Of a DNA stretch of 64,000 nucleotides, positions 57,400 through 64,000 are shown piece by piece. A model generated the notes under the pieces. The model saw only the letters and a list, made by a program, of their open reading frames with translations. It was not told the origin of the DNA and ran no database searches. The stretch's first letter is position 1, and the number at the start of each line of letters is the position of its first letter. Position numbers and translations under genes: made by a program. Source of the stretch: Palsa-504 sp963739135 (GTDB taxonomy: Bacteria > Actinomycetota > Actinomycetes > Streptosporangiales > Streptosporangiaceae); contig CAVTZG010000017.1 of the NCBI GenBank assembly GCA_963739135.1, forward strand, positions 62,001 to 126,000, given 5' to 3'.

Positions 57400-59635
57400 G
57401 TGGCAGAGAAGGACGCCATCATCGAGCTCGGGATCGGCAACCTACGCCGCCTGGCCCGGCACGATCCGGCCGCCCGGGGATGGCAGCAGGTCCGGCGCCT
57501 GCTGCGGCCGCTCGACGACGCAGCCGCAGCGCTGGAGGCACTGCCAACCTCGCACCGCCGTCGGGCAATGCTGGACGCGACCGCGGTGGTGCTGCTGCGG
57601 TGCGCCGAGACCGGCCGGTCCTACTGGGCGTGGACCGAGGAAGAATGGGCCGCGCTCCTGGGCCAGGACCAGCACGGGTTCTGCAAGGCCGCCCCGGGCT
57701 GGGCGGACGACGCCGTGCGCCCTTACCTGGCCGCGCATGCCTTCCTGCTCGGCGGCTTCACCGCCTTCTACCGGCTCGGCAGCTTCAGCCGGCTGACCCT
57801 GGCCTGGCGCGTGTTCGGACGTGATCGCGTGAACGGCGAGATCGGGCGGATCCGCACGGTGCTGGCGGGCTGGGGCTACCGGCTCGGCCGCGACGACGAC
57901 CAGTTGCTGCCGATGGTCGCCTGCCAGATGCTCCTCCTCAACCGCAGTCCGCACCTGGAGGACCTGAGCACCGGGCTTGTTCGAGCGGGTCCGCCGCGAG
58001 CGCCTCCTGCCCGCCGCGAGAGGTAACACGCTGCACGCTATGCAGCGGGCCGTCGCCGAGCTAGGCTTCTGCGACCCGCCGCAGCGGTTGACGGGCCGTC
58101 ACTCGCCCCAGGCGGGTGGCGGCTCGCCCGCCTGGGCGGAGTGGGTGGAGCGCTGGCACGGCACTTCCACGCTCACGCCCCGGGTCCGCGGCGCCGCCCG
58201 CGCCACCCTGCTCAAGGTCGGGCGATGGCTGGAGGCCGAGCATCTCGAGGCCGCCGACCCCGCCCGCTGGACGCGGCAGACCTGCGCGGCCTGGATCGCC
58301 GCGCTGGACCGGATGCAGGTCGGCGACTACGCCCAGCGCACCGCCGGGCTGAAAGGCCGCGCCGGCAAGCCGCTGGAGGCAGCGACGAAGGCGACCCAGC
58401 TCAGCGCGGTGCGGACCTTCTTCCGGGACTGCCAGGAATGGGAGTGGATACCCAGGCGCTTCGACCCGCAGCGCACGCTGGCCACCCCGCGCAGCATCGC
58501 CGCCCTGCTCGGCCCGGACCCCCGGGTGATCGCCGACGAGGTCTGGGCGAAGCTGATGTGGGCCGGGCTGAACCTCGCGGAAGACGACCTCCCGCAGTCC
58601 CAGGCCGGGAACTTCTACCCGCTGGAACTGGTCCGCGCGGTCACGCTGGCCTGGCTGTTCTCCGGGCAGCGCAGCGACGAGATCGCCCGGCTGCGGACGG
58701 GCTGCATCCGCTGGCAGCACGACGGCAGCGAGATCACGGGCGACTCGCAGCAGGTCCTGGCCCGCGACGCGGTCTGCCTGCTGGACGTGCCGGCCCACAA
58801 GACCGGCACCGCGTTCACCAAGCCGGTCGACCCGGTCCTGGGCCAGGCCCTCGACGCCTGGCAGGCCGTCCGCCCCGCCCAGCCGAAGTTCACCGACCGC
58901 CGCACCGGCGAGCTCGTCGACCTGCTGTTCGCCTTCCGGGCCCGGAAGGTCTCCACCACCTACATCAACAACACGGTCATCCCGGTGCTCTGCCGCAAGG
59001 CCGGCGTCCCCGCCGCCGACGTCCGCGGGAACATCACCAGCCACCGGGCACGATCCACGATCGCCAGCCAGCTCTACAACGCGAAGGAACCGATGACGCT
59101 GTTCGAGCTGCAAGCCTGGCTCGGCCACCGGTCGCCGCAGTCCACCCAGTTCTACGCGAAGATCAGCCCCGCCACGCTGACCCGGGCCTACGACGACGCG
59201 GGCTACTTCTCCCGCAATATGCGGACCGTCGAGGTCCTCGTCGACCGCGACGCCGTCGCCTCCGGCGCCGCGGCGGCCGGCGAGCCCTGGCAGCACTACG
59301 ACCTCGGCCACGGCTACTGCACCTACACCTTCTTCGAGCAGTGCCCACACCGCATGGCCTGCGCCAAGTGCGACTTCTACACCTCGAAGGACTCCAGCAA
59401 GGCCCAGCTCCTCGAAGCTAAGGAGAACCTGCAGAAGATGCGGGCGATGATCCCGCTCACCGAGGACGAGCAGGCCGCCGTCGACGACGGCAGCGCCGCC
59501 CTCGACAGGCTGCTGGACCGGCTCGCCGACATCCCCACGCCGGCCGGGCCGACGCCCCGGCAACTCGACCTTCCAGCCAGCGCCACCATCCTCCCAATCG
59601 TCGATGTCCGCCAAGCCCAGGCAGCGCCGATTTGA
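57400..59635 (+). CDS. Large tyrosine recombinase (TnpB-like), frameshifted
   Basis: Together the two frames give about 745 residues. The N-terminal part (EKDAIIELGIGNLRRLARHD to HLEDLSTGL) leads, after a one-base shift near 57978, into FERVRRERLLPAARGNTLH and the catalytic domain. Catalytic residues are Arg in SGQRSDEIARLR, HRARSTI, GHRSPQS and Tyr in TQFYAKI. A cysteine cluster near the end (CPHRMACAKCDFY) is typical of TnpB of Tn554-like transposons. The shift occurs at gggcttgttcgag, where gggctgttcgag would stay in frame. The start is uncertain: GTG 57303 overlaps the upstream stop but lies in another frame, and GTG 57400 is the first in-frame candidate. The second frame alone (57977-59635) would give a 552-residue protein. 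Confidence 0.75.
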
Positions 59636-59655
59636 CAATTCTGATTCCACAGAAT

Positions 59656-61206
59656 GATGTGGTTGACGCGTCCTTCGACGAGGCCGGAACTCCAGGGCAT
59701 GGTCAGGCCGTTGGTCACGGCGTCGAGGTCCTGCTTCAGCCCTTTGGCGAACGACGAGATGCCGGGCAGCCCGGCGTCGCTGGCATCGGCGATCCACTGG
59801 GCCAGGTCCTGGCCGGTGAGCTCGGTGAGCATGCCGGCGAACGCGCGGACCTGGTCCGATGCTGTCTGCAGCTCGGGGCAGCGGTCCAGGATGGCCGTGA
59901 GCCGGGGTTTCTCGTCCTCGGTCAGGGAGTCCGGGCGGCGGGTCAGCCAGTTCGTGACGTCCCGGACGGTGGGCGGGGCCTGCGGCAGCGGCGTCCTCGC
60001 GGGGCGGATCTGGTCGAGGTAGTTGCGGACGACGGAGTAGCTGCCGTCGTAGCCGAGGTCGCGGATCTCGCGGAACAGGCGGGTGAAGCTGCCGTGTCCT
60101 TGGCCGGCGTGCTGGTCCAGGTAGGGCTTGAACGGGTCGAGCTTGCTGGCGCGCGGTGCCTTCCACCGGCCGTCGACGAGTTCCTGCCAGGTGGCGGCGC
60201 GGTCGTAACGCTGGACGGTGTGCAGCCCCCAGCTCAGGTGCCGGGCGATTTCCCGCAGGCCGCGCCCCTCGGCCCGCAGGGCATGGACCAGGGCGTGGTT
60301 GCGCCTGGTGCGCTCGGCGAACTTCCCGGCAGGCTCCGGTGCCGTCTCGCCGGCCGTCCCTGCGGGCGGCACCGGGTCGCCGGCGGCTTCCGGGGCCGGC
60401 TCGGCCAGGCAGCCCCTGTGGGCGGCGACGCACTTCTCGACGGCCTTGGCGAGGTTCTGCCACAGGTGGAACCGGTCGGCGACCTGGACCGCCTGCGGTG
60501 CCCCGGTCCGGGCGCCGTCCGCGAACGAGCCCGACCTGTCACGGCAGATCACCTCGACGCCGGGGTGCGCGGCTAGCCAGTCCGCGAGCGGCTGGGCGTC
60601 GCGGCCTTGGAGGAGGTCGAGCGGCGCGCCGGTCTCGCAGTCAATCAGCAGCGTGCCGTAGTTCTGGCCGCGCCTGATCGCGAAGTCATCGACCCCGAGG
60701 ACCCGCGGTGAAGCCGCTTCGGGGTCCGGGGCGGCCATGACCAGCCGCAGCATGACCTGCCGGCTCGCCGGAGCGCCCAGCCCGGCGGCAAGCCGCGATC
60801 CTGCCCGGCCCGCCAGCGCGACCGCGATGCTCCCCAGCACCCCGGCCAGCAGCGGGGTCTTCCGCGCGTAGCGGACGGTCAGCCCGTCGACCTGCTCGGC
60901 GAACGTCCTGCGCCTGCAGCCGGGAGCCGGGCAGAAGAACCGGCGGACGGCCAGCAGGATCTCCACCTGGCGCCCGCCGATCGCGGCGTCGGCCAGCCGC
61001 CTGGAATAGCGGCTGTGCACCCGGCCCGACACCGTCCCGCACTTCGGGCAGGCCGCTTCGGGGGCACGCGGCCTGGCCATCACGAGCAGCAGGCCGGCCG
61101 CCACGGCGACCTCCTCGACTATCACCCCGGCCAGGTGCGGCAGGAGAATCCCCAGCTCAACGGCACCCGGGCATGACAAGCACACGTCGCCTTGCGACAA
61201 TGACAC
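59656..61206 (-). pseudogene. ISL3-family transposase, main part
   Basis: This is the first 517 codons of an ISL3 transposase. The N-terminal zinc finger (CPKCGTVSGRVHSRYSR, CPAPGCRRRTF) is followed by the DDE domain: RVLGVDDFAIRRGQNYGTLL with the first Asp, VEVICRDRSGSFADG with the second, and the Glu in SSGLVEGRVNHI at the break point. The GTG start is 61206. The last 26 residues are displaced to 56094-56174 by the nested element. As it stands the frame runs 93 codons into the inserted DNA, giving an altered tail, so activity is doubtful unless the nested element excises. Confidence 0.9.
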
Positions 61207-61329
61207 CTACCCTGGAAGAACGGCAGGCTTAGACAACCGCTGGACTACCAGGAGTCCGTTCACGCCACAGGGCAAACCCGCCGTTACACGCCAAGTCGGA
61301 CGAACGGCCGCCGATCGCGGCAGAGGACG

Positions 61330-61365
61330 TCACGAAATTGGGGCCAGATCCCAGTTCTCATGAAC
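61330..61365 (-). repeat. Right terminal inverted repeat of the ISL3-type element
   Basis: Read inward on the minus strand it is GTTCATGAGAAC, T, GGGATCTGGCCCCAATTTCG and so on, matching the left end. It lies 124 bp upstream of the transposase start. Apart from this repeat, I see no gene in the 314-bp stretch 61207-61520. Confidence 0.8.
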
Positions 61366-61520
61366 AAAATAACGTCAGTGACGGTTCGCCGTCAGCAGTC
61401 GGCTGCACGGAAGGCGACCCACGCAAACGATCACCAAAGAGGGCCGCCGATCCATCGTCATGAAACGCTGCCGTCCGATCCTCAGATAGTGCAGCCCGCA
61501 ACAGCCCGTTCTGCTGCTGC

Positions 61521-61949
61521 TTAAGCCCGTTCCGGGCCAGCCCGGAGCAGGGCCTCGATGCCAGCCTCCAAGTCGGATCTGGCGAACAGCGACTCTATGG
61601 TGACCGGCTTGAGCTGCTCGGCGGCGGCCAGCACCTCGGCATTGAGCCGCCGCAGCTCGCCGATCGCCGCCTCATACTCCCGGACGGCGGCGCGCTGGGC
61701 CGCGGTGAGCCCAGGCACGGCGTTCCGTCTGCCGGCCTGGTTCTGGAACAGCGCGAGATCGCCGGCCTGGTCCTGGTGCACCCGGATGATCCGGGCCGCA
61801 GTCGCGTCATCGAGCCGGCCCGGCTGGGCCAGGGCAGGCCGCAGCAGGCCGAGCTGCCCAGCGGTGACCTCGATACCCTCGCGGATGTGCTGGGTGAACC
61901 AGCCAACCTTGCCGATGGGGTACCAGTTCTGCTCACGCCCGCCGCTCAC
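61521..61949 (-). CDS. Hypothetical helical protein
   Basis: A 142-residue protein with a start at GTG 61949. The N-terminus NWYPIGKVGWFTQHIREGIE is distinctive; the rest is amphipathic helix (RLDDATAARIIRVHQDQAGD, EYEAAIGELRRLNAEVLAAAEQ) that could form a coiled coil. There is no signal peptide, membrane span or catalytic motif. I do not recognise the family. It lies just outside the right inverted repeat of the ISL3-type element and is divergent from the DUF6069 gene. It may be accessory cargo of the region. Confidence 0.6.
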   Translation of the reverse strand: MSGGREQNWYPIGKVGWFTQHIREGIEVTAGQLGLLRPALAQPGRLDDATAARIIRVHQDQAGDLALFQNQAGRRNAVPGLTAAQRAAVREYEAAIGELRRLNAEVLAAAEQLKPVTIESLFARSDLEAGIEALLRAGPERA

Positions 61950-62182
61950 CCCGCCGAGCGTAGAGCCCGCGGGCCTGGCGCAGGGTGCGATTTGCGCGGC
62001 CCGGCCGCGCTCCTAACCGTGACTTTTTGTTCCCCAGGAACTATCCGCCCAGCCCGTTGCCCCTTTCGGGCTTACTTGGTCTGGCCCCGAAATTCTCCCG
62101 AGTGTGGGTGTCGAATTCTTGGTGGCCGTTCGTGGACATGGCGAGCGGTGCACAGGGCGCCGCCGCCTGAAAGGAGCTAACC

Positions 62183-62605
62183 ATGTCCACCGTTACTGCC
62201 TCCCCCGACACCACCGTCAAGCACGCTCTCTCCCGCCTGACCAGAACGCTGCCGCGGGCCACCGCCACGGCCGGTGTGCTGGCCGCCGCGGCCACGACTG
62301 CCAGTGCGGCTGTCCTGCGGGCTGCCGGGATCCCGCTGGCTGTGCACGGCAAGATCCCGCTAGCGGCTTTCGCCCAGCTCACTTTCATCGCAGCGGTGAG
62401 CGGCGGGGTGCTCCTGGCCATGTTGGTCCGGCGCAGCTCCGCCCCTCGTCAGCGGTTCGTGCGGATCACTGCCGGGCTCACCGCGCTCTCCTGTGTTGTC
62501 CCTCTGGCGTTCGCGGACGCGACTGCAAGCAAGATCGCCCTTGTTGTTCTGCACCTTCTTGCAGCGGCGATCATTGTTCCTGTGCTCGCACGACACGCCG
62601 ACTGA
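62183..62605 (+). CDS. DUF6069-like membrane protein
   Basis: A 140-residue protein with four membrane segments: ATAGVLAAAATTASAAVLR, FAQLTFIAAVSGGVLLAML, ITAGLTALSCVVPLAFA and ALVVLHLLAAAIIVPVLA. This is the layout of DUF6069 proteins. The ATG at 62183 follows GAAAGGAGCTAACC, a strong site. It lies 33 bp upstream of the YciI/DGPF gene, so it is probably the first gene of that operon. Function is unknown. Confidence 0.75.
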   Translation: MSTVTASPDTTVKHALSRLTRTLPRATATAGVLAAAATTASAAVLRAAGIPLAVHGKIPLAAFAQLTFIAAVSGGVLLAMLVRRSSAPRQRFVRITAGLTALSCVVPLAFADATASKIALVVLHLLAAAIIVPVLARHAD

Positions 62606-62638
62606 CCGACCCGATCGCTACAACGAGGAGCAGCCAAG

Positions 62639-62986
62639 ATGCCGAAATACCTGATCTCCTTCTGGCACGACGGCAACTACGAGGTCGACTTCTCCACGCC
62701 AGACGCACAGCGCCGTGTCGCCCAGGTGGGAGCGTTCAACGAGGAACTTCAGAAGGCAGGCGCCTGGGTGTTCGCGGCCGGCCTGCATCCCGCGTCATCG
62801 GCCACGGTCGTGAGATCCTCGGCAGGACAAGTGTCGATGACCGACGGCCCGTATGCAGAAACCAAGGAGCAAATGGGCGGCTTCTGGGTCATCGAAGCGT
62901 CCGATCTCGACGCCGCCCTGGAATGGGCCGGCAGAGCAGCCGCGGCCAGCGAGGGACCGGTCGAAGTTCGGCCCGCCGAAGGATGA
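62639..62986 (+). CDS. YciI-related DGPF-domain protein
   Basis: A 115-residue ferredoxin-like YciI-family protein, starting KYLISFWHDGNYEVDF and carrying the DGPF-type motif DGPYAETKEQMGGFWVIEA. DGPF proteins are the conserved partners of ECF42 sigma factors. The stop overlaps the ATG of the downstream sigma gene (ATGA), so translation is coupled. The ATG at 62639 follows GAGGAGCAGCCAAG. Exact biochemical role is unknown. Confidence 0.88.
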   Translation: MPKYLISFWHDGNYEVDFSTPDAQRRVAQVGAFNEELQKAGAWVFAAGLHPASSATVVRSSAGQVSMTDGPYAETKEQMGGFWVIEASDLDAALEWAGRAAAASEGPVEVRPAEG

Positions 62987-63207
62987 CCGGCCCGCTCGAT
63001 GAGGTCTTCCGGCGCGAAGCTGGCCGCTGCACCGCCACCCTGATCCGGGTCCTCGGCGATATCGACCTCGCCGAGGACGCCGTGGCGGAGGCCTTCGCTA
63101 TCGCCGCCGAACAGTGGCCCAAGACAGGGATACCACCCAACCCCGGTGGTTGGATCACCACGACCGCCCGCAACCGCGCCATCGTGGCAGATAGGGCCTG
63201 TCGGTAG
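62983..63207 (+). pseudogene. ECF42-type sigma factor, truncated by an IS21 element
   Basis: The first 67 codons (MTGPLDEVFRREAGRC, then VLGDIDLAEDAVAEAFAIA, and GGWITTTARNRAI) are region 2 of an ECF42-like sigma factor. Family members have about 400 residues with a TPR-like C-terminus. After ARNRAI, where DRLRRE is expected, the text turns into the end of an IS21-type element and stops at TAG 63205-63207. Region 4 and the C-terminal domain are absent from the window. Confidence 0.85.
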
Positions 63208-64000
63208 CTCTGGTCTGGGGACCTGGTAGCGGGTGTCGGGCGACCGGGTAGCAGCCGGTTGATGGCGGCTGCCACCCGGTCGCGGTTTGCGGCTATTCCC
63301 AGTAGGTGTCGGCCTGGCGGGCCTGGTGTGCACGCTGCCGGCGCATGTCGACCTCGCCGAGGTTGATGGTGCGGGCGTTGTTCGCGAGCCGGTTGACGAT
63401 CGAGTCGGCAGCGACCCGGTCGGGCAGGGCCGTGACCCAGTAATCGGGTCCGGACTGGGAAGCGATGACAGTAGGCCTGCGGTGCTCACGGTTGGCGAGG
63501 ATGGCGAACAGGTCGCTGGCCGCGTCGGGATCGATGCCGACGGTGAGGAAATCGTCGATGATCAGCAGGTCGGTGTCGGACAGCTCGTTGAGCAGCCGCT
63601 GATGGGCGATGGCGTCGCCGCGGGCGATGACGAGCTTGCGGGCCAGCTCGTCCATGCGGGTGTAGGCGACGTCGTGCTGGTTCTGGCACGCGGCGATCCC
63701 GATCGCGCAGGCGAGGTAGGTCTTGCCGCCGCCGGTCGGTGAGTTGATCAGCAGGTTAACCGGCTCGGCGGACCAGTCGTGGGCGGCGTAGCGGCGCATC
63801 CTGGTGGGGTTGATGCCGCGGCCCTCCCGGTAGTCGAGCTCGGCGATCGTGGCGGTCGGGATCGGGAAGCCGGCCTTGCGGATGAGGGCGGCGATCCGGT
63901 TCGCCCGGCGCTGTTCGAGCGCGTCGTCGATCGCGGTGAGGAACAGCTGCTCGGGCGTGAGCTCGTCGTTGGCCTCATCAGCGATCAGTTCCTCGAACCG
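63185..64000 (-). mobile_element. IS21-family element, end with istB
   Basis: The junction with the sigma gene is at about 63184/63185, where the sequence becomes TGGCAGATAGGGCC; a TG-beginning end is usual for IS21. The istB gene lies leftward toward this end. The rest of the element, including istA, is beyond the window. Confidence 0.8.
63293..64000 (-). CDS. istB: IS21 helper ATPase IstB, 5' end beyond the window
   Basis: At least 235 residues of IstB, the AAA+ DnaC-like ATPase that activates IS21 transposase. The visible part starts RFEELIADEANDELTPEQLF, passes FPIPTATIAELDYREGRGIN and reaches Walker A SPTGGGKTYLA and Walker B LLIIDDF. Sensor motifs TVIASQ and IVNRLANNARTINL follow, and the stop is at 63293. 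The ATG at 63799 is internal and not the start. Confidence 0.92.
   Translation of the reverse strand, partial: RFEELIADEANDELTPEQLFLTAIDDALEQRRANRIAALIRKAGFPIPTATIAELDYREGRGINPTRMRRYAAHDWSAEPVNLLINSPTGGGKTYLACAIGIAACQNQHDVAYTRMDELARKLVIARGDAIAHQRLLNELSDTDLLIIDDFLTVGIDPDAASDLFAILANREHRRPTVIASQSGPDYWVTALPDRVAADSIVNRLANNARTINLGEVDMRRQRAHQARQADTYWE

Larger units (their letters stand above)
56175..59655. mobile_element. Two-tyrosine-recombinase element (Tn554-like) inserted in the ISL3 transposase
   Basis: The boundaries are set by the interrupted transposase: codon ATC ends at 59656 and codon AAG begins at 56174, and removing 3481 bp restores one 543-residue transposase. The element holds two rightward tyrosine recombinase genes and nothing else. 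GTGGAATC (56184-56191) and GATTCCAC (59643-59650) form a short inverted repeat near the two ends, a candidate recombinase core site. Confidence 0.85.
55042..61365. mobile_element. ISL3-type element carrying a cargo gene and a nested insertion
   Basis: The element is bounded by long imperfect inverted repeats (55042-55084 and 61330-61365). It contains, all on the minus strand, an ISL3-family transposase gene split into 59656-61206 and 56094-56174, and a methylenetetrahydrofolate-reductase-like gene (55201-55983). The split is caused by a 3.48-kb tyrosine-recombinase element at 56175-59655. Without it the ISL3 unit would be about 2.8 kb. No target-site duplication was identified with confidence. 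Confidence 0.75.

Noticed and set aside
62021..62110. Possible third ISL3 end (TCTGGCCCCGAAATT)
   Set aside because: It shares only about 12 bases with the inverted repeats and has no transposase partner, so it may be chance.

Overview
The window is high-GC DNA from an actinomycete. The evidence is the mycothiol gene mshC, an HrdB-type principal sigma factor beside topoisomerase IV genes, the B12-dependent ribonucleotide reductase with NrdR, the LexA/LysM divergent pair, orn followed by tRNA-His, and a tuberculostearic-acid gene pair. GTG and TTG starts and GC-rich third codon positions fit. Genus cannot be set from this sequence alone.

Layout. 1-12 kb: 3' end of parC, a metallo-hydrolase divergent from a frameshifted HxlR regulator, parE, a small zinc-ribbon protein, hrdB, a PAS/GAF/PP2C phosphatase and a conserved unknown. 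12-18.4 kb: a fused 5-oxoprolinase-type protein behind a membrane-anchored double AAA+ ATPase. 18.5-21.6 kb: a decay zone in which successive genes keep their start and end but have lost their middle. 21.6-32 kb: a VapBC-like pair, nrdJ (with a 430-residue intein) and nrdR, the SOS pair lexA/LysM protein, and leuS behind a leucine-rich leader peptide and terminator hairpin. 32-38.5 kb: a polyketide synthase remnant, tmsA-tmsB, a DUF4192 gene with paired DnaA boxes, and a frameshifted DUF1269/YbhN fusion. 38.5-49.8 kb: mshC, an amidase, an IclR regulator, two overlapping intramembrane protease genes, a DapA-like enzyme, a phosphotransferase, a muralytic-amidase-like protein, a flavin split-barrel protein and orn.

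From tRNA-His (49.9 kb) onward the DNA is accessory. A DUF4365 (PD-(D/E)XK-like)/helical-repeat/PIN-like protein and an HNH protein form a candidate nuclease-based defence pair. Next comes an ISL3-type element bounded by inverted repeats, with a methylenetetrahydrofolate-reductase-like gene inside. Its transposase gene is split, exactly in frame, by a 3.48-kb element with two tyrosine recombinases. The window ends in an ECF42/DGPF-type sigma operon cut by an IS21 element.

Three kinds of dispersed repeat stand out: GC-rich palindromes inserted in frame in three genes, a 15-mer present five times, and a 68-bp intergenic element present twice. Several genes are broken by one base, which could be sequencing error or real decay.
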